Assembly: GCA_029219125.1 (NCBI GenBank)
Contig: JAQXSU010000155.1
Span: 1-25,027, forward strand
Direction of reading: 5' to 3'
Origin: Bacillota bacterium
Lineage (GTDB): Bacteria > Bacillota > Clostridia > Peptostreptococcales > Anaerovoracaceae
Length of the DNA stretch: 25,027 nt
Both the position numbers and the translations under genes were made by a program. This document shows positions 1 through 6,933 of the stretch, piece after piece (position 1 is the stretch's first letter; the number at the start of each line of letters is the position of its first letter). The notes beneath the pieces are model-generated. The model searched no databases. It was not told the DNA's origin and saw only the letters and a program-made list of their open reading frames with translations.

Positions 1-356
1 CTTTTGTTAATGATATTTTCATTCCGGATGTAAAAGGACAAGTGAATATAGAAATTGGAACGAAAGTATCATCTAAGGTTAATTATAATTTGCAGGAAAA
101 GAAATGTAAATGTACAACTATAGTAGAACTAGAACCCATAAATTATGATGTTAATTTTAAGCTTGAAATGTCTGTTATTGGAGTTTTTGATTTGGGTGAA
201 AATAAAGATAATAAACAAATTCATGTAGAGGTGTGCAAAAAATTATTCCCGCATGTACAAAGCAGAGTGGCTTCTTTTATGACCTTAGCTGGAATGCCAA
301 ACTTTACGATTGAAGAGCCTCCAATAGATGTCGAAGATGTCAGATTAAGTGAATGA
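1..356 (+). CDS. SecB-like chaperone, 3' part (5' end outside window)
   Basis: The reading frame is open from the first base, so the gene starts upstream of the window. A GTG at 42 is in frame, but the frame stays open before it and no ribosome binding site precedes it, so I do not take it as the start. The C-terminal part resembles the SecB-like fold: alternating beta strands, then LFPHVQSRVASFMTLAGMPN and a Pro-rich end, where SecB relatives carry a helix beginning with a Phe-Pro motif. Members bind unfolded proteins, either for export or as chaperones of toxin-antitoxin systems. No toxin-antitoxin partner is visible because the upstream DNA is missing. The segment is much more AT-rich than the following genes, which suggests acquired DNA. 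Family assignment is by eye. It converges on the permease gene. Confidence 0.6.
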   Translation, partial: FVNDIFIPDVKGQVNIEIGTKVSSKVNYNLQEKKCKCTTIVELEPINYDVNFKLEMSVIGVFDLGENKDNKQIHVEVCKKLFPHVQSRVASFMTLAGMPNFTIEEPPIDVEDVRLSE

Positions 357-429
357 GCCACGATGCAACCACAAAAGTCCGCTGTTTTTTCGGTATGATA
401 GAATGCAACAAAATCAGAATAATCAGTAC

Positions 430-458
430 AAAAAAAAAGAGGTGCCGCCGGGCACCTC
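430..458 (-). terminator. Rho-independent terminator of the permease operon
   Basis: A perfect 8-bp stem, GAGGTGCC (439-446) and GGCACCTC (451-458), has a 4-base loop. On the minus strand it is followed by a run of U from the A-tract at 430-438. It lies 14 bases after the permease stop. On the plus strand it is followed by a weaker T-rich stretch, so it may also stop transcripts of the SecB-like gene. Confidence 0.9.
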
Positions 459-471
459 AATTAATTTTTTG

Positions 472-1896
472 CTATACTGCCTTCTCACCGGCATCGTTCT
501 TCTCACCGGCGTCTGGTTTGTCGTCAGCACTCTTTTTTTGGTTGGTCTTCAGATAGAAGATGATGCCCAGCACGCACCAGATCAGGAGACAGATCCGGGA
601 TTCCGGTGCCAGATAGGACGGCATGCCCGGAATCAGCAGCAGTCCGACGAAGACCACCGCGAAGAAGGCACCCACCAGAGACAGGACCTTCAGCACCGGT
701 TTGTGATCCTGCGGGTTGGACTGCAGGGTGCGGAAGGAGGACAGGCAGGTGTAGCCGTAGCCGATGGCTGCACCGATGGAGGACATATCCACCACCCAGC
801 CCAGCACTTCCCGGCCGAACCACGGTGCCGTCAGGGAGATCACCATGACAAACAGGATGGCGTTCTTCGGCGTTTTGTGCTTCTCGTCGATTTTGCCGAA
901 CCAGGCCGGCAGCGCGTTTTCGCGGGCCATGGAATACAGCAGGCGGCTGGTGGCCATGTAGAAACCGATGATCCCCGACAGCACCGCACAGATCAGTGCG
1001 ATCCCCAGGAAAATCAGACCCGGTTTGCCCATAATCAGCTCCACCGCTTCACCGGTCGGCCAGTCGTAGTTCTGTTCCAGCAGGCTTTCCCACGGCATGA
1101 CGGACGCAGTGATCAGATTCAGGATCACATAAACCGCACCGCCGAACAGGATGGCGAAAATCATGATGAAGTTTACTTTTTTCGTCGAAAAATTAAATTC
1201 TTCCGCAGCCTGGGGGATGGAGTCAAATCCGACGAAGGCCCACGGCGCCACCGCTACGATGGCAGCCACCGAAGCGAAGGAGGAGCTGCCCTGGGGATAG
1301 ACCGGTGCAAGATTGGCAGCCTGGGTATGGGGACTGCAGAGGGCGGCGATTCCCAGAATCACCACCGATGCGGCCAGAGACAGTGCCATGACGGTCTGCA
1401 GCCAGCCGGCCACGCTGATGCCGCGAATGGAAAGAAATGCGAACAGAATCAGCGCAAAGGATGCCAGCAGGATTTCTCCGATGTAAATGTCCCAGCCGGC
1501 CACCGAATAGAGATAGCCGAACTCCAGCAGGCCACCCAGCAGCTTCCGGCTCACCAGACCCAGCGCCGTGGCGTTCAGCGGCACGATGGCCAGATAGGAA
1601 AGCCCCAGAAACCAGCCGCAGAGATAGGCATGCTTCCGTCCAAAGGTTTTTTCGGTAAAGGTGTATTCACCGCCTGCGATGGGATACTTCTGGATCATGT
1701 ATCCGTAGTTCAGGGCAATGGTGATCATGATCAGCGCCGCAATGGACATGCCGATCAGGGTTCCCAGCGTACCGGCCTTCGGCAGGAAGGTGGTGCCGGG
1801 CATGACGAAAGCACCCCAGCCGATGATGCTGCCCAGCGCAAGGGACCAGACATTCAGCGGATTCAGCTTTCGTTCAAGGGTCAGTTCTTTTGACAT
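472..1896 (-). CDS. APC-superfamily amino acid permease
   Basis: A 474-residue polytopic membrane protein, typical of the amino acid-polyamine-organocation superfamily. The N-terminal signature GSIIGWGAFVMPG (about residues 17-29) is the unwound TM1 Gly-rich motif that binds the amino-acid backbone. About twelve hydrophobic segments follow, then a charged Lys/Asp-rich C-terminal tail containing a duplicated DAGEK. It would import or exchange an amino acid or amine across the cytoplasmic membrane; the substrate cannot be read from sequence. The start at 1896 has a GGGAGGT site a few bases upstream. Only 15 bases separate it from the ATP-grasp gene, so the two are almost certainly co-transcribed. 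A strong terminator follows. A long open frame on the opposite strand of this region is a codon-bias shadow. Confidence 0.9.
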   Translation of the reverse strand: MSKELTLERKLNPLNVWSLALGSIIGWGAFVMPGTTFLPKAGTLGTLIGMSIAALIMITIALNYGYMIQKYPIAGGEYTFTEKTFGRKHAYLCGWFLGLSYLAIVPLNATALGLVSRKLLGGLLEFGYLYSVAGWDIYIGEILLASFALILFAFLSIRGISVAGWLQTVMALSLAASVVILGIAALCSPHTQAANLAPVYPQGSSSFASVAAIVAVAPWAFVGFDSIPQAAEEFNFSTKKVNFIMIFAILFGGAVYVILNLITASVMPWESLLEQNYDWPTGEAVELIMGKPGLIFLGIALICAVLSGIIGFYMATSRLLYSMARENALPAWFGKIDEKHKTPKNAILFVMVISLTAPWFGREVLGWVVDMSSIGAAIGYGYTCLSSFRTLQSNPQDHKPVLKVLSLVGAFFAVVFVGLLLIPGMPSYLAPESRICLLIWCVLGIIFYLKTNQKKSADDKPDAGEKNDAGEKAV

Positions 1897-1911
1897 AAAG
1901 ACCTCCCGTGT

Positions 1912-3357
1912 TTATTTCGGACTTCCGGCGTGCCGGAGCCTTTTCTTATTCTGCGCCGGCAGATTCGGACAGCGGTTGACGCTGGTCGGATCCACCACTT
2001 CCATATTTTTCTTGAAGAATTTGATTTCTGTCAGATTCGTACATCCGAAAAATGCATGCTTGCCGATGAAACGGATCTTTTTCGGCAGCTGGATTTTTTC
2101 CACCCTCTCATTATATTCAAATGCACCGGCTGCAATGCCTTCCACCGGTTTGCCGTTCAGCCGCGGCGGTACGGTGACTTCTTTCTCACGTCCCAGATAC
2201 CTGGTGATCACCACATGGTCATAGAATTCCTGATAATCATATTCCTTCGTCAGACCGTCTTTCGAGAAACCTTCGCGCAGACAGTAAGCATCCAGCACTT
2301 CCTCCGTCAGGTCACCGAAGATCGGGCCGGTAAGCACCTGGTGCATCCGCACGTCGCCGCCGAAGTTGGCTTCGATGATCTCGGCCTCGCCTTCGTCATC
2401 GATGGCGATATCCCAGGAGATCAGCTTCATAATCGGAATATCATAATGGGCTTTTTCTGCGGTTTTCAGTACGCTGTCAAAGCACGGAACCACCTTGAAA
2501 TCGCCGGCCGCCAAATCCACACCGGACGGAAGCACCGTCACCCGTTCCCGCTTTACATTCAGCGCCCACGGGAAGGCTGTGCCGTCCAGATTCACGCCGA
2601 TGAGGCAGCCGCCGTGCTTGTAGTTGTCCACTCTGACCTTGGGCGAGCCGACCTTTACCAGTGCTGCCAGCGGAATGAACTTTCCGTCCAGCATCAGTGT
2701 GGTCAGACGCACCGTGTTTACGGTGCTGTCGTTCAGCCTGGCCATTTCCGGGTGCTGGTGGATGGCATCCTGGACCACGAACAGGTCGCCTTTGTTTTCA
2801 AAAACCTCTGCCAGTTCCTCGCGGGTTGCTTTGCTGAAAAATTCCACGCCCTTGCCGCCTGCCAGGCCGCTCGGCTTCACCACGATCTCCCTCTCCTGCA
2901 GCCGGGCCAGGGCCAGATCCAGCGCCTCATCCCGGGTGATTTTTTCGAACCGGGTATTGTAGTAGATCCCTTCTACCCGTCTTACGATGGTCATGGGTTG
3001 CTTGGCGTTGGCCAGCAGCTTCGGCAGATAGGCTTTGTTCTGAAAGGCGAAGATATAGTTCTCCGGCGCCGTGGAAGGTCGGATAAACTTCTTCAGGAAA
3101 TAGTACGGAACATATCTGGGATCCCAGATGCCGCTCCGGTTGTAATAGGTCTTCCATGCGTTATATCCCATGTCCGCCACGAACTTGTACTTACCCCAGA
3201 AAGCATCCACTTCTGCCTTCTGCTCGGCGGTCAGATCCTGGTCGGTGTCCAGGGCATAGGACAGATCCTCCAGCTTTCCGTATTCCACGCCTTTCTGGAA
3301 CAGATTGTCTGACTCTTTCTTCATTAGTTTTCTGATTCTGTAACTTAAAGCACACAT
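1912..3357 (-). CDS. ATP-grasp protein (sugar-transfer-associated type) with C-terminal BspA-like LRR
   Basis: A 481-residue protein. The central region reads as an ATP-grasp fold of the ATPgrasp_ST type: VVKPSGLAGGKGVEFF (from about residue 157) is the nucleotide-binding Lys/Gly-rich loop. Later come a long strand-rich segment and EIIEANFGGD (about 347-356), the acidic/Asn metal-binding motif typical of carboxylate-amine ligases. After about residue 390 the sequence changes to BspA-type leucine-rich repeat character (EGIAAGAFEYNERVEKIQLP, then IRFIGKHAFFGCTNLTEI). No signal peptide is seen, so the protein is probably cytoplasmic. It is the first gene of an operon with an amino-acid permease, which fits a ligase acting on an amino acid or amino sugar, though that is inference. 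The ATG at 3357 follows an AGGAG-type site; an internal Met at residue 12 is an alternative start. Confidence 0.75.
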   Translation of the reverse strand: MCALSYRIRKLMKKESDNLFQKGVEYGKLEDLSYALDTDQDLTAEQKAEVDAFWGKYKFVADMGYNAWKTYYNRSGIWDPRYVPYYFLKKFIRPSTAPENYIFAFQNKAYLPKLLANAKQPMTIVRRVEGIYYNTRFEKITRDEALDLALARLQEREIVVKPSGLAGGKGVEFFSKATREELAEVFENKGDLFVVQDAIHQHPEMARLNDSTVNTVRLTTLMLDGKFIPLAALVKVGSPKVRVDNYKHGGCLIGVNLDGTAFPWALNVKRERVTVLPSGVDLAAGDFKVVPCFDSVLKTAEKAHYDIPIMKLISWDIAIDDEGEAEIIEANFGGDVRMHQVLTGPIFGDLTEEVLDAYCLREGFSKDGLTKEYDYQEFYDHVVITRYLGREKEVTVPPRLNGKPVEGIAAGAFEYNERVEKIQLPKKIRFIGKHAFFGCTNLTEIKFFKKNMEVVDPTSVNRCPNLPAQNKKRLRHAGSPK

Positions 3358-3427
3358 TTCTCCATTCTCCTATGTGATTTTCAGTATATCGTTGATTATA
3401 CATAAAAGCATATACATATAATGGAGA

Positions 3428-3436
3428 ATTATAGCA
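3428..3436 (-). promoter_or_regulatory. Possible extended -10 promoter for the ATP-grasp/permease operon
   Basis: On the minus strand the sequence reads TGCTATAAT, a perfect extended -10 (TGnTATAAT), about 70 bases before the start at 3357. No good -35 is visible at 17 bases, which extended -10 promoters can tolerate. The surrounding DNA is AT-rich. Confidence 0.4.
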
Positions 3437-3474
3437 CAAAATGGTCACGCTGTGTAGGATGATTTCAAAAAAAG

Positions 3475-3510
3475 AAAAAAACCATGGGAGACACATCCAT
3501 GGTTTTTTTT
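3475..3510 (-). terminator. Terminator downstream of rpsT
   Basis: CCATGG (3482-3487) pairs with CCATGG (3497-3502), extended by flanking A and T runs into a stem of about 12 bp. On the minus strand the hairpin ends in a U-rich tract. It lies about 50 bases after the rpsT stop. Confidence 0.85.
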
Positions 3511-3561
3511 GATTGCTCATGCTGTGCATTTAACTTATGCACGGGTGGGGACGGGTGAGAC

Positions 3562-3834
3562 TTATTTTGCAGCCTTGGCTGCGTTGAATCTTTTCGTTAA
3601 TCTGGAAGTCTTTCTGGAAGCAGCGTTCTTAGAAATAGTCTTTTTCGCAGCAGCCTGCTTCAGCTTCTTTTCTGCAAGTCTTAACTTTTCTTCTGCCAGC
3701 TCGAAGTTGCCTTCTGCCAGTGCAGCGTCGAAGTTCTTCAGAACAGCCTTCAGATGAGACTTGATTCTTCTGTTTCTTGCAGTCTTCTTGTCAATTACTC
3801 TGATTCTTTTCTTTGCGGATTTAATGTTTGCCAT
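3562..3834 (-). CDS. rpsT: 30S ribosomal protein S20
   Basis: A 90-residue, very Lys/Arg/Ala-rich protein starting MANIKSAKKRIR, the near-invariant S20 N terminus. It continues with the helical hairpin typical of S20, including ARNRRIKSHLKAVLKNF. The length matches the family (85-90). S20 binds 16S rRNA early in 30S assembly. It is monocistronic between its own promoter (3910-3938) and a terminator (3475-3510), and diverges from the sporulation gene gpr, the same rpsT/gpr/spoIIP neighbourhood known in many Bacilli and Clostridia. The leader contains a small hairpin (3868-3893); S20 represses its own translation in enterobacteria, so that hairpin is a candidate control site, though unproven here. 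Confidence 0.97.
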   Translation of the reverse strand: MANIKSAKKRIRVIDKKTARNRRIKSHLKAVLKNFDAALAEGNFELAEEKLRLAEKKLKQAAAKKTISKNAASRKTSRLTKRFNAAKAAK

Positions 3835-3867
3835 TTGTTATTCACCCCACTATTATAATTTTTAGCC

Positions 3868-3893
3868 TGTCCCTCGGTGGCGACTTCGGGACA
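3868..3893 (-). promoter_or_regulatory. Hairpin in the rpsT leader
   Basis: TGTCCC (3868-3873) and GGGACA (3888-3893) form a 6-bp stem with a 14-base loop in the roughly 68-base 5' untranslated region of rpsT. It could be an autoregulatory binding site or merely a leader structure; the sequence alone does not decide. Confidence 0.4.
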
Positions 3894-3909
3894 TAAATTC
3901 GCAACATAA

Positions 3910-3938
3910 ATTATATATGAATAACCTTGAAATTGCAA
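3910..3938 (-). promoter_or_regulatory. Housekeeping promoter of rpsT
   Basis: On the minus strand TTGCAA (3933-3938) is followed by exactly 17 bases and TATAAT (3910-3915), a near-consensus vegetative promoter. Transcription would start near 3903, about 68 bases before the rpsT start. Confidence 0.75.
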
Positions 3939-4011
3939 GGAAAAATAAGAAAATATCCCTGAAAATACGAAAAAACTCTTTAAAAGAGCAGGAAAGGAGC
4001 ATGAAAGAACC

Positions 4012-4896
4012 ATGCAGATGAATTACAGAACCGACCTGGCCGTAGAAACCCAGGAAATCCTCGAAAAAAAGGAAAAACTCACCGGCTTCACACGGAAGTC
4101 CCGCCAGCTGGACGAAGACATCAGCGTCACCTCCATCACCATCGAAGACGAGGAAGGCGAGCGGGCCTTCGGCAAACCCAGGGGCACCTACATCACCGTG
4201 GAAGTGAAGGGCATCCTGGAGCAGAAAGACAAAATCGCCGACCGTGCAGCCCACGCCCTGGCCGCCGAGCTGAAAGAGCTGATCCCGTTCCACTACTATC
4301 TGAAGGCCCTGGTGGTGGGCCTGGGAAACGAAAAGGTGACCCCCGACAGCCTGGGCCCCCACACCGTGGACAAAGTCAAGATCACCAGCCACCTGTTCAA
4401 AATCTACGACTGCGACGGCGACTGGGAGATGGGCAATGTCAGCGGCTTCAACCCCTCTGTCACCGGCGTCACCGGCATGGAGACCGCCGAAGTCATCGAA
4501 AAAGTGGTCCAGCTGGTGAAGCCCGAGGTGGTGATCATCATCGACTCCCTGGCCGCCAAAGACATCCGCCGCATCAGCACCACCATCCAGGTCTGCGACA
4601 CCGGCATCTCCCCGGGAGCCGGCATGGGCAACCGGCGGAAAGAAATTTCCGAAAACACCCTTGGCTGCCGGGTCATTTCCATCGGCGTACCCACCGTCAT
4701 CGACTCCCGCACCCTGATCCTGGACGCCGCCGAAGGCATCGCCCCATGGAACGAAAAAGAAGTGGAGCGGTACCTTTCTCAACGGGACCTGGACATGATC
4801 GTCACCTCCACAGACATCGACCAGATCATCCAGGACTTTTCCCAGATCATCGCCGATGCCGTTAATATTACCCTGCACCCCGGCATATACTCTTAA
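4012..4896 (+). CDS. gpr: Spore germination protease GPR
   Basis: A 294-residue protein of peptidase family A25, which degrades small acid-soluble spore proteins when spores germinate. RTDLAVET near the N terminus is the conserved segment at the zymogen processing site. VGLGNEKVTPDSLGP (102-116) and IIIDSLAA (175-182) are the two acidic motifs of the HybD-like fold. Asp112 and Asp178 are 66 residues apart, the same spacing as the two catalytic Asp residues reported for Bacillus megaterium GPR. DTGISPGAGMGNRRKEIS is also typical. The protein is shorter than the roughly 370-residue Bacillus enzymes, and only five residues precede RTDLA. The ATG at 4012 has AGGAG 12 bases upstream; Met3 is an alternative start. 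spoIIP follows after 17 bases, so the two are probably one forespore unit. Confidence 0.95.
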   Translation: MQMNYRTDLAVETQEILEKKEKLTGFTRKSRQLDEDISVTSITIEDEEGERAFGKPRGTYITVEVKGILEQKDKIADRAAHALAAELKELIPFHYYLKALVVGLGNEKVTPDSLGPHTVDKVKITSHLFKIYDCDGDWEMGNVSGFNPSVTGVTGMETAEVIEKVVQLVKPEVVIIIDSLAAKDIRRISTTIQVCDTGISPGAGMGNRRKEISENTLGCRVISIGVPTVIDSRTLILDAAEGIAPWNEKEVERYLSQRDLDMIVTSTDIDQIIQDFSQIIADAVNITLHPGIYS

Positions 4897-4913
4897 AGCG
4901 GGGAGGGTCATCT

Positions 4914-5882
4914 ATGAAAAAACATTTTCTGCGCGGTCTGCTGGCGGTGTATGCTGCCAGCACGCTGCTGTTTACGGCGTTTATGCCTGATATTTCGGCG
5001 CAAAATCCATCCGCCCGGGATTTTTCTTTTTCGGCGACGGATTTCGGCGTGCTCTGCATCAGTTCGGTCTATCCGGGGGCCGTGGCCGGGCTGGCTGATT
5101 CCAGAGATAATGAAGCCCCTGGGGATGCAGCAGGGACACATGGGTCAGCCGGAGGAACCGCAGAAGGGGGCGCCAACGGTTCCGCAGACGAGAAAGCTGA
5201 CGGACAGTCTGACGGGCAGGCAGACATGTCGAAAATTGTCGCATCGCAAAACGACGATAAACCGGAACCCGTAGTCTTCGGCGATGAGCCGGCCGTGCTG
5301 ATTTTGCACACCCATGCAACGGAAACCTACCTGCCGTCCGACGAAGGCAACTACCACTCGAAAAAGAAAGAAAACTCCGTCCGTGACGTGGGCGAGGTGC
5401 TGGCCAAAAGCCTGGAGGAAGAGGGCATCTCCGTGGTCCACGATCAGACCCTCCACGACAATCCGTCCTACAGCAGTTCCTACAGCCGGTCCGCCGAGAC
5501 CGTGAAGATTTTGCTGGAAAAATATCCGACCATCCGCTGCGTCATCGATCTCCACCGGGATGCCACCGCTTCCGACGCGCCGGGCGCTACCCTGTCCGTG
5601 GGCGGCAAAACCTGCGCCAGGTACATGTACGTGGTCAGCACCGCCGTGCCCAACTACAAGGCCAACCTGAAACTTATATCGGCGATGAACGATATTGCCG
5701 CAGACAAATACAGCGGCTTCACCGGCACCGTGCTGGAGCGGGGCTATCCGTACAACCAGAGCCTGGCCGACCGGTACCTGCTGGTGGAATTCGGAAATAA
5801 CCGCAACGATATCACCGACGTGCGAAATACCGCCCGCATTTGGGGCAAAATTCTGGCCCGGGCAATGAAGGCGGGGTACTGA
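4914..5882 (+). CDS. spoIIP: Stage II sporulation protein P (peptidoglycan hydrolase)
   Basis: A 322-residue protein. A hydrophobic N-terminal segment (about 7-24) acts as membrane anchor or signal. A low-complexity Gly/Ala/Asp/Ser linker follows (about 65-105), then the SpoIIP amidase/endopeptidase domain: HTHATE (132-137), DLHRD (212-216) and LLVEFGNN near the C terminus supply the His/Glu metal ligands. In the family, SpoIIP works with SpoIID and SpoIIM to thin septal peptidoglycan so that the mother cell engulfs the forespore. The start at 4914 has GGGAGGG upstream. It follows gpr by 17 bases. In Bacillus, lepA comes next; here there is no lepA in the window, and an IS200-type element occupies the downstream DNA. 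Confidence 0.95.
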   Translation: MKKHFLRGLLAVYAASTLLFTAFMPDISAQNPSARDFSFSATDFGVLCISSVYPGAVAGLADSRDNEAPGDAAGTHGSAGGTAEGGANGSADEKADGQSDGQADMSKIVASQNDDKPEPVVFGDEPAVLILHTHATETYLPSDEGNYHSKKKENSVRDVGEVLAKSLEEEGISVVHDQTLHDNPSYSSSYSRSAETVKILLEKYPTIRCVIDLHRDATASDAPGATLSVGGKTCARYMYVVSTAVPNYKANLKLISAMNDIAADKYSGFTGTVLERGYPYNQSLADRYLLVEFGNNRNDITDVRNTARIWGKILARAMKAGY

Positions 5883-6138
5883 GTGGGGAAGCGGCCGGGG
5901 GTGGTGTGAAATAGGATGTGAGCGCAAGCGAATTCATTCGACTCGCAACCATAACCCGTACATATTGAGGCGTTTTTTGCTAAAAGGGTCGGGTGCGTGT
6001 GAGAAGAAACAGTAAGAAAGTACAAAATCTGTTACAAATCTTACATATAATGGATAGAAAACGGGGATTTCCGGCGGAAATCCCCGTTTTTTTATGTGGC
6101 TTTAGCCCGTCGAGTGCACAATGTGCACGAGACAAAAG
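5883..6138. other. Intergenic DNA after spoIIP, no gene seen
   Basis: I see no convincing coding region here. The only strong element is the terminator at 6057-6093. A TATAAT at 6047-6052 lies directly before that terminator, without a good -35. At 6114-6128 GTGCAC occurs twice around AAT, making a near-palindrome just outside the IS200-type left-end hairpin; it may belong to the insertion junction. Confidence 0.6.
6057..6093 (+). terminator. Terminator downstream of gpr-spoIIP
   Basis: ACGGGGATTTCC (6061-6072) pairs with GGAAATCCCCGT (6076-6087), loop GGC, followed by a run of T to 6093. It is a strong intrinsic terminator about 175 bases after the spoIIP stop. Confidence 0.9.
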
Positions 6139-6171
6139 AACCACCCGCTATGCGGGTGCGCATCGGTGGTT
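6139..6171 (+). repeat. Left-end hairpin of IS200-type copy 1
   Basis: AACCACC (6139-6145) can pair with GGTGGTT (6165-6171), with an inner stem ATGCG/CGCAT. Alternatively ACCCGC (6143-6148) pairs with GCGGGT (6152-6157). The two folds exclude each other. Such subterminal hairpins are what Y1 transposases recognise on single-stranded DNA. Confidence 0.7.
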
Positions 6172-6194
6172 ATACCAAAAAAGACCTCTTTCTG

Positions 6195-6225
6195 TTACAA
6201 TAGAGTTGTTTAAGCCTTATTGTAA
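6195..6225 (+). promoter_or_regulatory. Leader hairpin before tnpA, copy 1
   Basis: TTACAATA (6195-6202) and TATTGTAA (6218-6225) form a perfect 8-bp stem ending about nine bases before the AGGAGG site of tnpA. The 5' arm contains a TACAAT that could serve as -10. Loop bases 6206-6217 are complementary to 6740-6751 (12 pairs, one of them G-U). Confidence 0.6.
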
Positions 6226-6245
6226 ATTCAGAAAGGAGGCCCTTT

Positions 6246-6698
6246 ATGGCTAATGTAAATTATAGTCTCGCACATACGAAATGGATGTGCAAATACCACA
6301 TCGTCTTCACTCCTAAGTATAGACGAAAAGCGATCTATGGTCAATATCGAGAAGAATTGAAAGAAATAATAAAACTTCTTTGTAAATACAAAGGGGTAGA
6401 AATTATTGAAGGTCACATGATGCCTGACCATGTCCATTTGCTGGTAGCAATTCCACCGAGAATCAGTGTTGCAAGCTTCATGGGATACCTCAAAGGGAAA
6501 AGTGCACTCATGATGTTTGATCGACATGCGAACCTGAAATATAAATATGGAAATCGTCACTTTTGGGCAGAAGGATATTATGTAAGTACCGTAGGCCTGA
6601 ACGAAGCAACGATAAAAAAGTATATTCAGGATCAGGAAAAACATGATATCGCTTTGGACAAGCTGAGTGTAAGAGAACGAGAAGACCCGTTCAAATAG
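6246..6698 (+). CDS. tnpA: IS200-type Y1 transposase TnpA (copy 1)
   Basis: A 150-residue protein of the Y1 HUH transposase family (Transposase_17 type). It opens with a YSLAHTKWMCKYHIVFTPKY segment typical of the family. The metal-binding HUH motif is His62-Val-His64 in DHVHLL, and the nucleophilic tyrosine is Tyr126 in KKYIQDQ. YKYGNRHFWAEGYY is the conserved block between them. The enzyme cuts and joins single-stranded DNA at hairpin-marked ends. All catalytic residues are present and the length is normal, so the gene looks intact. AAAGGAGG lies just before the ATG at 6246. About 38% of residues differ from copy 2 by eye, mostly in the C-terminal third. Confidence 0.95.
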   Translation: MANVNYSLAHTKWMCKYHIVFTPKYRRKAIYGQYREELKEIIKLLCKYKGVEIIEGHMMPDHVHLLVAIPPRISVASFMGYLKGKSALMMFDRHANLKYKYGNRHFWAEGYYVSTVGLNEATIKKYIQDQEKHDIALDKLSVREREDPFK

Positions 6699-6739
6699 AA
6701 CTTGCCCCTTGAGGGGCGGCAAAAGTGGCAAAGGCACTA

Positions 6740-6830
6740 AGGCTTGAACAAAGTGAAAGCCCGCGTCTTTAGGCGCGGGCCGGTAACAGGGGCTTATAGC
6801 CCCAGTGCGAACCACCCGTTTGACGGGTGG
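6740..6830 (+). ncRNA. Structured 3' module of IS200-type copy 1 (candidate RNA)
   Basis: The order after the tnpA stop is: strand AGGCTTGAACAA (6740-6751), complementary to the tnpA leader loop; hairpin 1 with stem GCCCGCG/CGCGGGC (6759-6765, 6774-6780); the linker GGTAACAG (6782-6789); hairpin 2 GGGGC/GCCCC (6789-6803); and hairpin 3 CCACCCG/CGGGTGG (6812-6830), the right-end hairpin. The same order with different stem sequences and the identical linker occurs in copy 2 (15089-15175). This could be a 3' untranslated RNA structure or a DNA feature for transposition. Confidence 0.5.
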
Positions 6831-6933
6831 AAGCGATTTCGTGTTCCCTCCGCATTTTCCCGAAAAATAAACGAAAGTTTAGGCAGGTTTATACTTTCGG
6901 GTAATTGTGAAAACTGTGTGAAGAAACTACAAT

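Larger units (their letters stand above)
6139..6830 (+). mobile_element. IS200-type (IS200/IS605 family) insertion sequence, copy 1
   Basis: A single-gene tnpA element bounded by subterminal hairpins: left 6139-6171, right 6812-6830. Both begin AACCACCCG. It has no terminal inverted repeats and no tnpB, as expected for IS200 proper. The ends are given at the hairpins; the true cleavage sites should lie a few to some tens of bases outside and cannot be fixed from one copy. The element sits between spoIIP and nhaC. It shares its layout with the copy at 14430-15175, but the nucleotide sequences have diverged, so these are two related elements and not a recent duplication. Confidence 0.85.

Noticed and set aside
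349..1893. Long plus-strand open frame opposite the permease gene
   Set aside because: It is low-complexity, Gln/His/Arg-rich, without a ribosome binding site, and lies antisense to a clear APC permease; it reflects GC codon bias.
1930..3312. Long plus-strand open frame opposite the ATP-grasp gene
   Set aside because: No family features; shadow of a well-supported minus-strand gene.
3918..3950. Possible sigma-G promoter for gpr (TGAATA and a downstream AATAAGA)
   Set aside because: Spacing is about 20 bases and the -10 is poor; it also overlaps the better rpsT promoter.
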